A stretch of 64,000 nucleotides of DNA, taken from positions 157,997,142 through 158,061,141 of the forward strand of contig NC_071354.1 in the NCBI RefSeq assembly GCF_943734655.1, in the 5' to 3' direction. Below the pieces are notes generated by a model that saw nothing but the letters and a program-made list of their open reading frames with translations, did not search any database and was not told where the DNA came from. Source of the stretch: Sabethes cyaneus (lineage: Eukaryota; Arthropoda; Insecta; Diptera; Culicidae). A program made the translations under genes and the position numbers. Position 1 is the stretch's first letter. Each line of letters opens with the position of its first letter. Shown piece by piece: positions 44,390 through 54,950 of this stretch.

Positions 44390-44479
44390 ATGGGTAGTTT
44401 AATATACAAATTTGCAATTTTTCCTCACAATAAAGTAGAAAACAACTCCCCTGTCCCCTCGTTGCATAGCCAGAAAGCG

Positions 44480-44600
44480 GATAGTAATATTCGCCATGAT
44501 TGTACAACATTTCGCCGAATATCATTTTGCGAAAAACCTTAAGCGGAATGTACCATTTCACGGAAAACTTTTTTGTGGAAAGTACCATTTCGCGATCCTC
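44480..44600. repeat. degenerate repeats around GTACCATTTCGCG
   Basis: Three or four diverged units contain ATTTCGC and GGAA(A/T)GTACCATTTC. Too few and too diverged to define an element. Confidence 0.35.
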
Positions 44601-44879
44601 TCCTTACTCGCTGTCGCTCGTTCCAGGAAACCCAGATAAACCTAGGAAAACGAATAAACCTAGACAGTAGTGATTTCTGCGGGGAGTTGCCTCCCCCCAG
44701 TGGGCGGCGCTTCCGACGTCGGGTCGCCGGCAACACTCGCGGCCGTCTCGTCCTGAATGATCTAGTGTTACTATAGATAGTTTTTGTGGTCTTGTTATTG
44801 ACTTATGTTCTATGGAAAAGTCTCGAATTTCTCGAGTTCGATTAGTTTTTGAGTTTCGCAAAAATTTCTGTTTTATTTG

Positions 44880-46075
44880 TATGAGAGTCCATATCCCACT
44901 ACCACAGGGGTAAGAGGTCTCTAACTATCATAAAATAAATTCGCCAAATTTGGTTCCATTTGCTTGATTAGTTCTCAAGTTATAAGGAAATTTGAATTTC
45001 ATTTGTATGGGAGCCTCCCCTCCTAAACAGAAGAGGGGTCTTAATTCATCATAGAAAAAATTTCTGCCCCCTAACAGCCCCACATGCCAAATTTGGTTCC
45101 ATTTGCTTGATTAGTTCTCGAATTATAATGAAATGTGTATTTCATTTGTGTAGAAGACCCCCCTCTTAAAGTGGGGAGGGGACCTAATTCACCATAGAAA
45201 ATATTTTTACCTCCAAAAACCTCCACATGCCAAATTTGTTCCATTTACTTGATTAGTTTTCGAATTATGAGGAAATTTGTATTTCTTTTGTATAGGAGCC
45301 CCCCCTTCTAAAGTGGGTAGGGGTCGTAATTCACCATAGAAAATATTCTTGCCCTCGAAAACTTTCACATGCTAAATTTTGTTCCATTTGCTTCATTAGT
45401 TCTCGAATTATGAGGAAATTTGTATTTCGTTTGTATAGGAACCCCCCCCCCCTCCTCTTAAAGTGGCAAGGGATCTTAATTCACCATAGAAAATATTCTT
45501 GCCCTCGAAAACTTTCACATGCCAAATTTAGTTCCATTTGCTTGATTAGTTCTCGAGTTATGAGGAAATTTGTATTTCATCTGTGTGTGAGACCCCCCCC
45601 CCCTCCTAATGTGAGGAGGGGTCTCAATTCATCATAGAAAAAAATTTTGTCTCCAAAAACACCCACATGCCAAACTTGGTTCCATTTGCTTGATTAGTTC
45701 TTGAGTTATGAGGAAATTTGTTTTTCATTTGTACAGGAGCCCCCCCTCTTAAAGTGGGGAGGGGTTCTAATTCACCATGAAAATATTCTTGTCCTCGAAA
45801 ACCTTCACATGCCAAATTTGGTTCCATTTGCTTGATTAGTTCTTGAGTTATGAGGAAATTTGTATTTCATTTGCATGGAAGCCCCCCCTCTTAAAGGGGA
45901 GAGGAGTCACAATTCCCCTTCTAATGAGGGGAGGGGTCTCAATTTACCATAGAATAAATTCTTATGACCAAAAACACCCACATTCCAAATTTTGTTCTAT
46001 TTCCTTGATTAGTTCTCGAGTTATGCAGAAATTTGTGTTTCATTTGTATGGGAGCCCCCTTCCCCTCTTAGCGCA
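44880..46075 (-). repeat. tandem array of about 145-bp units
   Basis: About eight units, each with CCAAATTTGGTTCCATTTGC, a TTGATTAGTTCTCGAGTTAT block, GAGGAAATTTGTATTTC, a C-rich run before CTCTTAAAGTG, and CACCATAGAAAATATTCTTG. They are followed on the right by a segment that, read on the minus strand, begins ATCTTCTTATATATAAAAAT. That is a Helitron-like 5' start (TC after A) at 46156. The array may therefore be the body of a Helitron-like element on the minus strand; its 3' end was not found. A solo unit lies at 20290-20450. Confidence 0.65.
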
Positions 46076-46516
46076 GATTTTCACGCCGATTGGTTCAGTA
46101 GTTTTTGATTCTATACGGAACATCCCGACAGAAATCCATTTTTATATATAAGAAGATTAGTGACGTGTACGAAGCAACAGCCAAAGCCTGTATGGAACCG
46201 GTCGACGAGACGTGGGGTATAGAACAGCGTGATTTCAACAGTGAAATTACGTAAAACTAAGGAAGATCTGAGTTTTAGAACAAACAAACAAAAGTCTATC
46301 TGGTAAAGCCACTGGACGAGAAGGCACTGTTCGAAAGAAACCGGAGTGCTTGTAATGTAAGAGAAGGTTTCCGGACAACTACATTCTAGTGAACGTGCCT
46401 TTTCCTGGTCCGTACGGTTGTATTAGTTCTACTTAGTGGCACCCACAGCTTTAACCAAGCGTAAGCAAGTGTAAATATTAGTTGTGTATATCTTTTGTAC
46501 GAAAATCTTGTATATA

Positions 46517-46864
46517 TTTAGTTATTTATTTATTTATTTATTCGTACAATTCATTGGATAATTTGGGCCTAAATGAATACTTAAAAGTTAGAGAGTAATA
46601 AAGAGCTTTAAAGGAGAGCGTGTCATTGAATTCACCTGCGATCTTAAATATAAACCCAAGACTACGATTGGATTGGGACTTCATGGAGAGTTTCTCGTCA
46701 AGTAATACTCCAAGATCCTTCACCTGTTCTACCCTATTCAGTTTGGATCCGGAAATTACGTAATTGAATTCTATTGCGCTTCTAGTGCGAAGGAAACTGA
46801 TGACGCAACATTTCTCCACACTCACTAACAATTGATTCCTAACGCACCAGTCACTAATATACAT
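46517..46864 (-). mobile_element. LINE fragment D, CR1/Jockey-group, 3' end only
   Basis: The minus strand encodes ISDWCVRNQLLVSVEKCCVI, then VEQVKDLGVLLDEKLSMKSQ and SLGFIFKIAGEFNDTLSFK, the region after the reverse transcriptase active site. It closely resembles LINE fragment B at 18570-18770. It ends in an AAAT repeat (46517-46542 on this strand), like fragment A. The 5' part is missing beyond about 46865. Confidence 0.75.
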
Positions 46865-46869
46865 ATTAC

Positions 46870-48289
46870 TAAGATTTTTTATTCCCTATCAGGGCTTCAA
46901 CCGATCCTTTTTTCCTACCGCATTCACACCAACGCGCATTCAAGTTCACACCGTCCGTTTAGAAGTGGAATACGAACGGTATGCATAACACAACAGGCAG
47001 TTTGCTCAGTCAAACGCCGATGGCACGCAGCAGAACGAACGCGTTCTAGAGCTTTTTGACATTTTCGTTTCGATCAAGTTGCCTTTACCGTTTGGAGCAG
47101 CGAATGACTGCAAAACAGTCAAATGACTGGCAATCACCACGCTAACGAAAAGCAACCGCACAATCGTATGATTCAATACTATAAAAAAACAACCACTACA
47201 TGTGCATGGAAGAAGTCGGTCGGACTCCGTCCAACACAAACGAAAATTTTGCTTGTGTCGGACCGACGTCCGGGTGACAAACTATTACTGTGAGCAGCCG
47301 GAGACAAAAAGAGAAACGAAAAAATATGTCACCGTATGCTTCCAGTCAGTTTGCAGTTTATATTCTCAAAGCTCAAAGCGAAACGGGAGATCGACTGTTT
47401 GCTTTTGCGGAGATGCCGCATGAATTGTAAGACGGCAGCAGCGCAAGCGGCAGATTGACTGGATTCAAAAAACAGTCAAATGATCGTTCAAAAAGCGGAG
47501 TTTGAATGCAGAAAGTTCGCATTCACGGCAGTCACATTCAACTTGCGATCCCTTTTCAAGCCCTGTTCCCTATAAATCTTGTATAAGACCGAGTTGTGAA
47601 CCGTTTTGTTTCACCTATTTTGACTGTGATAATTTTCATCCCCCTATTAATCAACTTATTTCGTCTGGTTCCACAGGCCAGCTCTATTCATAAACCTTTA
47701 TCGGTTCTAGTCGATCGACTCAGCACAGCCTCACATAGGTATATTCCCCTGTAAAAGTCCCATAAGAGTTGTTGCAAAAATATGCCGATCAGTAGGAAGC
47801 AAAATAGGTCGCAGATAGGTACGCGAACTTATTGAATGGGGGAAAAGTACGAGTAATTTTTTATGGGGGCGCATAAAAATTCAGATTTCTGGACTGCTTA
47901 AAAAAGCACCTCGAGGTTGAAAATATGTTCGGTCTGACCAAAATTAGTTCCCTCGCTCCAACTTTTAAAGCAAAAAATCAAAAGTTTAGCTCAATGATAG
48001 TGTCTTCCAGTGGTAACAGCTTGAAGAACTAAATGTAGCGAGAAGATTGGTATGCTGATATCCCCCACTTAGTCAACCCATCGCTTGTAATAAGGTAAAA
48101 CAATCAGTGACCCGCTTAGACTGCTTAAAACCGGTTCTTTACGCTATTTTGATATCATTCAGCATAAAGTTTCGTTCGCCTTCAAGACTCAAATAAACTC
48201 TACTTTCTTCAGCTAAAATCAAAAGTAAGTAAAATTTTACGCAGATATATTTTAATGATCTGTTAAACGGATGAATATTTAGGCAATTG
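46870..48289. other. intergenic DNA, no gene recognised
   Basis: 46890-47500 has a promoter-like or 5' UTR-like composition with several CAGTCAAATGA/CAGTCAC motifs but no supported exon. The rest is AT-rich. Confidence 0.3.
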
Positions 48290-48895
48290 TGTGATCAAAA
48301 TGATCTGTCCCACGAACAAACAGGGCGGTCTGCTCGTTTGCTGTAATCATCGCGGCTTTACGCTGATTAGCGCAGCGCCGCCTATAGGGTGCTTTCCCAG
48401 ATCTTGTCACTTCGTCTTAGCAAGAGAATTCGTAAGGCCCGAGCTACTACCGATCAAATTTTGTACACTCCGAGTAATCTTTCAGAAATGCCACAGAGTA
48501 TAAAGTGCCCTTGCATCATATTTTCATAAATTTCAAGGCAGCATACGATACTGTCGAGCGCTAAGAGCTATGGCAGATGTGCGAAATCGGTTTTTCGGAT
48601 AAACCAATCCGGCTGATCAAAGTTACCGCGAAACGAGTGATGTGCTACCGGTGTTTTTGGGAGGCACTCTCGAGTCTTTACGAGCCGCGCGGAGGGTTGC
48701 GGCAAGGGATAGATTGTTTTGCATATTATTTAACATCGCTTTCTTCCCCACCGGCACTAGGAATAGAGGGGGTCAAACACGCTCAAAAAATTGGCGATGA
48801 ATAGCCCACGACCGGGTACAATGGAGACAAGTTCTTGATACAGAAAAGGCCACTCCGTTTCTAGGCGGTCAGAAGAGGAGGAGGAGCTTCCAAAT
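48290..48895 (+). mobile_element. RTE-like LINE relic with internal deletion
   Basis: Scattered frames match the RTE-like LINE: NHRGFTLISA, RATTDQILY, ISRQHTI in a shifted frame of the DFKAAYDT region, and a degraded GLRQG block near 48693. The sequence then jumps directly to the C-terminal PTGTRNRGG block near 48748 and the end ATPFLG, losing the active site. It ends in a GAG-rich run. Many stops and frameshifts. Confidence 0.72.
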
Positions 48896-48899
48896 TAAA

Positions 48900-51127
48900 A
48901 TATCTTGTACAATACTAAAATGGTTGCATTTTCTTCAAACAAAGCAGCAATCTTACCGTTAAGTACAGAAAACAAACGAACCATGAGTTAAGCTTCCATC
49001 AAGTTTTGTCAAAGTACTATTCAAAAGAACTCAATTTCAAGTGCTAGTAACATGATAACCGACTTTTTCTATTTTTTATATCAATTCTTAATTAGCAACG
49101 AAACACTGGAAAAATTTTCATTATATTTTGTTGTTTCTTTTTAATCATTTTCCTACCACGCTTCCACTTCCACTGCTGCTGTGTGACTTGCAAGGTCGCT
49201 GTGACGGGGCAAACTTTTACTGATTGAACCGATACCGGAGGAGCGAGAAGAAGTGAATGACGATGCTGGTTCCGGTTGGGTTTGGTGGCACTAGATCATT
49301 ATTTCTGCTACTCCGTTCGCCCTCGTCGATACTGTTCGGCCAAGACAAGGGAGAGGACCCTCTTTCATTTGCCGAATGAATAAATAATTGGTAACTAATT
49401 GCGAAATAATGAGTTTCGCTTTTGATCGCTTGTGATGCAGTGAATGTGGCATAGCCCGAAGCGAAACACCACGCAAGGGTGGTAAGTACGGCGGGGGCGC
49501 CGGCTGCTGGGGATTTCAATTAAGCAGTTAGAAGAATTTGGTACCACAAACGCATGAATCTCTGCCGGGGTTGGTCTTCAAAATTCAATTACTTGCTATT
49601 ACGAAGAGTGGACTACTGCCGGGGGCGGTAGAGCATAAAATCCGTTCGCTCCAAATGAAATCGTAAATTTACCCAACTGCAAGCAATTTTTCTTCTCCAC
49701 TCGTATACCCCATTTGGAATCGATAACATCTTGATTTTGGAAACACAAAAAATTGGAGCAATTGTGCGCTATCGGAATGCTATAAGCCCAACCAACCACT
49801 TAAGGGTACGAATAAAAAAAGAAACCATCGACCGTTTAATAGTTAGAACACAACTGAGGCCTTACTTGTTTCCGAAGCATTTTGTTTCGGTATTCTGAGG
49901 ACTCAGTATTTTAGATTACTTATGCGGATCGGACGATTGCTCAGCTCAGCTATTCGATTCGGGCTCCATTTCTCCATTTCATTTTCAACAATTACGGCAA
50001 TCGTTCCGTTGAAAACTGGCCGCTCGCTGGCTACAGTTTCCCCTCTCGTCTGCGAATCGAGTGTTGTGGTGATAAATAATATCGTCAAAAAATTACAAGC
50101 ACGTGTTTGGAATCTCTAAGCAACCGTCAAACCATCGTCAGCTGCTACCAGACTCCTCTCGGTTCGAAGATGGTGTGCTCGGTGGATACACTAGTAGCGA
50201 GGCACTTTTCCCGCCACGTTGCTGCTAATGTCTTGCGGGAATGGACGAGGTGACATTAATGGAATGATGGAATTATGGCTTTACGAACGACAGCCGTGCA
50301 ATTTCAGAGGAAAACTGCTGGCAGAGGGAATAAATCAAACTGCCACGGCAGGCGGTGTTAGATGGGGAAGGCGGGGGAATCGCCGATAGGCAACCGGCAT
50401 AATAGGAAAAGAATTAACAAAGCTGTCGAAGATTAGGTAAGCAAGAATGTCATCATTTTCGCGGCGAAATACCTTATCAGTATGCATAAGACATTAGTTT
50501 GTTCTTCTTCTGGCGGGCAATCGAAAAGTGCTTGCTTTATCGATAAATAAAAGCGGTTATTACGTTTCGTGCCTAATCTCATTGTAACTTAAACTTGGTA
50601 CTATATTTAAATATCTGCGTAACACCGGCACTGACCAAATTACGGCGAGCAAATACAACCAAATAAAACAACCAACTTTTTCAACCAACCATCACCTGAG
50701 CCAATTGGAAACACAAACATTCCACCCTTGCAAATACTTCAACAACAACAAAAAATCACATCCTCCTGGGGAACGCGCTGTACATTCGGAAAAATAACCC
50801 GCATTCAAATCCCTTGGCGCGCAAATATGTTTGGCAAACATCAAATTTCTGCGCTTTAGCAAAACACCACCGCCATCACCAACTAAAACTGTGTCTTTTT
50901 TCGAACCTCCTAGCCGAATGGGAATGGGACATACCGTAACGAGTTAACCAGGCGATAGGTGAACGGCAAACAAACCAATAGTAGGTATCCTTCGGGCAGA
51001 GCTGTCGTCCGAGTTTCTATCCCATCTATCCTATGTTTGACCAGCATCGAAATGCCACCTCTAGTGCACTAGGATAACAGTTTTCGTGAAATATGAGAAA
51101 ACGACTCAACCATTGCCAGCTATTTTG
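48900..51127. other. intergenic DNA, no gene recognised
   Basis: Unique-looking host-type DNA. Open frames at 49217-49519 and 49922-50119 have no recognised domain. A (T)n tract and retro-insert follow at 51138. Confidence 0.3.
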
Positions 51128-51139
51128 AACCTGGCCGTT

Positions 51140-51195
51140 TTTTTTTTTTTTTTTTTTTTTTAATTCTATATTAGAGAGGTTTTCAGCCTGTGGCT
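51140..51195 (-). mobile_element. very short retro-insertion with poly(A) and 12-bp target duplication
   Basis: The direct repeat AACCTGGCCGTT (51128-51139 and 51196-51207) flanks an insert that, on the minus strand, is about 34 bp (core CACAGGCTGAAAACCTCTC) followed by a poly(A) tract of about 22. This is the structure of an extremely 5'-truncated non-LTR retrotransposon end. The source family is unknown. Confidence 0.7.
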
Positions 51196-51369
51196 AACCT
51201 GGCCGTTGGTTGTCGTTATTGCTTAAGTTAAAAGGGAGCAAATAGTCCTGATTTTATTTAATGCTTGCTGATTACCCGATCTTACTCGGGGCCCCTTTGT
51301 CTCTCAGTTACTTGTGCATCTGTTGTAACGAAAACTCTCATAATGCAGGAAACAAAACATTTTTTCTTC

Positions 51370-51565
51370 ATTTGAATGTGTTTACTCCCCTCCTGTTGTC
51401 CCTCAGCCACTTGTAAATCTGTCTTCTTCTTGGTAATCCCTGTAAATCGACACAAAGCCTTTTTTATGTTTTTGAACCTCCCCCTTGTTAATGGCCACCC
51501 TATTCCCCCTTTCAGAAATCCAGCCGCTTGTACAACTGCTATCGTTCCAAATGCCAAAAAAATAC
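51370..51565 (-). repeat. dispersed repeat, inverse copy of 29940-30228
   Basis: On the minus strand it carries GGAACGATAGCAGTTGTAC, GGCCATTAACAAGGGGGAGG and AAATCTGTC-type blocks in the same order as 30070-30215. Suggests an old dispersed family of unknown type. Confidence 0.55.
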
Positions 51566-51750
51566 ACCTCTTTTCCCATTTGAACCTTTATCCCTCTTGT
51601 AAGAGATCGTCTCCCTCGTTTGTAAACCCCCCCTGCGCTGATTCGTTTATGTCAAAAAACATGTGCTTGATAAACGACGTTTGCAGCCTGCAAAGGAGGA
51701 GGTGGAGGAGGTACCAAATTCTTTTCTCACAGTCACTTGCACAACTGCAA

Positions 51751-52518
51751 TAGAGTATAGTAGAGTAGAGTAGATTATAGTAGAGTAGAGTAGAGTAGAG
51801 TAGAGTAGAGTAGAGTAGAGTAGAGTAGAGTAGAGTAGAGTAGAGTAGAGTAGAGTAGAGTAGAGTAGAGTAGAGTAGAGTAGAGTAGAGTAGAGTAGAG
51901 TAGAGTAGAGTAGAGTAGAGTAGAGTAGAGTAGAGTAGAGTAGAGTAGAGTAGAGTAGAGTAGAGTAGAGTAGAGTAGAGTAGAGTAGAGTAGAGTAGAG
52001 TAGAGTAGAGTAGAGTAGAGTAGAGTAGAGTAGAGTAGAGTAGAGTAGAGTAGAGTAGAGTAGAGTAGAGTAGAGTAGAGTAGAGTAGAGTAGAGTAGAG
52101 TAGAGTAGAGTAGAGTAGAGTAGAGTAGAGTAGAGTAGAGTAGAGTAGAGTAGAGTAGAGTAGAGTAGAGTAGAGTAGAGTAGAGTAGAGTAGAGTAGAG
52201 TAGAGTAGAGTAGAGTAGAGTAGAGTAGAGTAGAGTAGAGTAGAGTAGAGTAGAGTAGAGTAGAGTAGAGTAGAGTAGAGTAGAGTAGAGTAGAGTAGAG
52301 TAGAGTAGAGTAGAGTAGAGTAGAGTAGAGTAGAGTAGAGTAGAGTAGAGTAGAGTAGAGTAGAGTAGAGTAGAGTAGAGTAGAGTAGAGTAGAGTAGAG
52401 TAGAGTAGAGTAGAGTAGAGTAGAGTAGAGTAGAGTAGAGTAGAGTAGAGTAGAGTAGAGTAGAGTAGAGTAGAGTAGAGTAGAGTAGAGTAGAGTAGAG
52501 TAGAGTAGAGTAGAGTAG
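51751..52518. repeat. (TAGAG)n satellite, left array
   Basis: Perfect 5-bp units from 51781 to 52518 (about 148), with a few variant units at the left edge (TAGATTATAG). The minus strand is open in all frames as repeated LLYST, an artefact of the repeat. The array is continuous in phase with the right array once the MITE at 52519 is removed. Confidence 0.95.
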
Positions 52519-52923
52519 CCCAAGTAACACACAAAACATGTTAGAAAATAATATTCATGGAAAATAGTCGTTTAAGAGTACTATAAACGTACTTTGAAAA
52601 CATATGTCGTTGTTATTAAGGTTTTGAGGTGTTTAGTGATAACATGAATTTATTTGACAGTTCATATCAAACGAATAATGTTTGTTTTGGTCAACATGTC
52701 AACATGAAGTTTTTATTATGTCAACATTACTAAATTTAAACTAGTGGAAGAACAAGTTTTAACTTATGCTATAATAACGTTTTAAATTGGTACGAAATAA
52801 CCTGATACATACTTTTTTCAATTGTTGTTTCATTAGACTTCAATTTTTTGCGCTTTTCTGGTAATAGAGAAGTTCCGATATATATAATGCTATACTGTTT
52901 TATAACAAGCTGTGTTGCTTGGG
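52519..52923. mobile_element. MITE inserted in the (TAGAG)n satellite, CCCAAGTAACACA ends, AG duplication
   Basis: The ends read CCCAAGTAACACA and, on the reverse strand, CCCAAGCAACACA (12 of 13 matching). The 405-bp interior is AT-rich and non-coding. The left array stops after TAG and the right array starts AGAGTAG. Removing the element and one AG restores exact 5-bp phase, so the target duplication is 2 bp. Confidence 0.88.
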
Positions 52924-53523
52924 AGAGTAGAGTAGAGTAGAGTAGAGTAGAGTAGAGTAGAGTAGAGTAGAGTAGAGTAGAGTAGAGTAGAGTAGAGTAG
53001 AGTAGAGTAGAGTAGAGTAGAGTAGAGTAGAGTAGAGTAGAGTAGAGTAGAGTAGAGTAGAGTAGAGTAGAGTAGAGTAGAGTAGAGTAGAGTAGAGTAG
53101 AGTAGAGTAGAGTAGAGTAGAGTAGAGTAGAGTAGAGTAGAGTAGAGTAGAGTAGAGTAGAGTAGAGTAGAGTAGAGTAGAGTAGAGTAGAGTAGAGTAG
53201 AGTAGAGTAGAGTAGAGTAGAGTAGAGTAGAGTAGAGTAGAGTAGAGTAGAGTAGAGTAGAGTAGAGTAGAGTAGAGTAGAGTAGAGTAGAGTAGAGTAG
53301 AGTAGAGTAGAGTAGAGTAGAGTAGAGTAGAGTAGAGTAGAGTAGAGTAGAGTAGAGTAGAGTAGAGTAGAGTAGAGTAGAGTAGAGTAGAGTAGAGTAG
53401 AGTAGAGTAGAGTAGAGTAGAGTAGAGTAGAGTAGAGTAGAGTAGAGTAGAGTAGAGTAGAGTAGAGTAGAGTAGAGTAGAGTAGAGTAGAGTAGAGTAG
53501 AGTAGAGTAGAGTAGAGTAGAGA
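52924..53523. repeat. (TAGAG)n satellite, right array
   Basis: About 120 perfect 5-bp units, grading at 53522 into purine-rich DNA (GAGGAGAAGG). Same array as 51751-52518, interrupted by the MITE. Confidence 0.95.
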
Positions 53524-54360
53524 GGAGAAGGATGAAAAACTAATCAGGAAAAGAAGAGGAAGGGAAACAACGGTCAGAACAATGGCAAACAAGATAAACC
53601 AAGACGTAGAAGTAGAACAGTGAGAGAGAGAGAGAGAGAGAGAGAGGAAACCACGATACAAGAAACGCTGAAAATTGGAAAAAGAGGTCAACCAAGAGAG
53701 AGTGAAGGTACAAAATGAGAATGGGAAACGGGAATGGGATGAGATAATGGGACCGCAAAACAAGAAAAGAAGGGCAACCTAGCGTTTTACGAGCCATAAT
53801 TTTTGACATTTTAGTACTGAAATGTCAAATTTTGTGGCTCACAAAAAGCTGGATAAAAACGGCCTAAAGAAAAAAGGAAAACTAAAGTGACAAAGGCAAA
53901 AAACGGGAAATAAAACAGGAAATCAGGAGAAAAAGGGGGGAAAAGGAACTATAAAAACAGAACAAATGGGACATAAACGAAGTAAAAGCGGGGCATTTTA
54001 AAGAGAAAAGACGGAATAGACTAACACGAAAAACGAGGAGGACTGAATTGAAACCTCAAAAAGAAAAAGGAAACACAAAGACCAAAAGCGGGAAAAAATT
54101 ACATAAAAAACAAGAAAAACAGGACTGAAAAGAGGAAAACAATGGAATATGAAACGTAACAATGAAACAGAAAACACGGGAAAGCAAAAGAAGGCAAGAA
54201 AAAGAGGAGAAACGGATGGAAAAAGAAGAAAAGTAAGAGCAGACACCAAGAAAGCGATACGAAAAAGAAAAAAACGAAATAAAAAGCGGATATCAACGGG
54301 ACTAGAAACGAGGAAAACGGAACAGCAAAGAGGTAAAACGTATGAGAGAGTAAGATGAAA
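53523..54360. repeat. purine-rich low-complexity DNA
   Basis: Plus strand is dominated by A and G (GAAAA, GGAAA and similar words), including a GA run at 53623-53645. Long open frames on the minus strand rich in F, L and S follow from this bias and are not genes. A hairpin interrupts it at 53785-53846. Confidence 0.7.
53785..53846. repeat. 62-bp inverted repeat (hairpin)
   Basis: Arms of about 27 bp pair across an 8-nt loop; TTTGACATTT/AAATGTCAAA and GAGCCA/TGGCTC pair exactly with a few mismatches between. It stands out because the surroundings are purine-only. Possibly a tiny MITE remnant. Confidence 0.55.
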
Positions 54361-54950
54361 TATGTCAATCCTAATTTCAAGTAAAACTTTATGTCTAATT
54401 TCGTGTCCATGTCCAAAGTCTAATGTCAAGTTCAATTTCAAATCCAATCGATTGTCCAATTTTTAGTCCAATTTAAAGCTTAATTTAATTCCAATTTAAG
54501 TCTTAAAAACTGACTACAACTACAATTTCTAGTGAAATTTCAATCCCAGTTAAAAGTCCAATTTCAAATGTAAATAAAGTCTAATCTCGAATCTAATTTA
54601 AACCCAATTTACGTCCAATTTTGTTTCCAATTTTAAGTTAAATTTCAAGCATGATTATAAACCCAATTTCACGTCCAAATTGAAATCAAATTTCAAGCCC
54701 AGCTCTAATTCCAATTGAATTCCAATTTCAAGTAAAATTTGAAGCCCAATGTCAAGAAAAATTTCATATTTATTATTAAGTCCGATTTCATGTCTAGTTT
54801 CAAGGGAAACTTCCAGCTCAAATTACTCCAAATTTAAGTCCAATTTAATGTTCAATTAGAAATAAATCTTTAAGCCCAAATTAGTTCAAATTCAAGTTTA
54901 ATTAAGTTAAGTTAGTTTAATATCTGATCAAGTCAGTCACGTCCGATTTA
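54360..54950. repeat. degenerate short tandem repeat around AAGTCCAATTTC
   Basis: About 45 imperfect units of 11-16 bp, for example TCCAATTTCAAG, TCCAATTTAAAG and CCCAATTTCACG. It runs directly into the 11-bp array on its right. No coding sense. Confidence 0.7.

Noticed and set aside
44604..44861. Minus-strand 85-codon frame with HSGRDGREC
   Set aside because: Looked faintly like retrotransposon-derived coding, but no family could be named and no neighbouring domain supports it.
51588..52539. Open frames of 250-314 codons made of LLYST repeats
   Set aside because: They are the translation of the TAGAG satellite, which lacks stops in these frames; the same holds for 52900-53763.
53998..54459. 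Hydrophobic 105-153 codon minus-strand frames resembling a membrane protein
   Set aside because: Produced by purine-rich low-complexity DNA on the plus strand, giving F/L/S-rich translation; no start context, splice site or domain.
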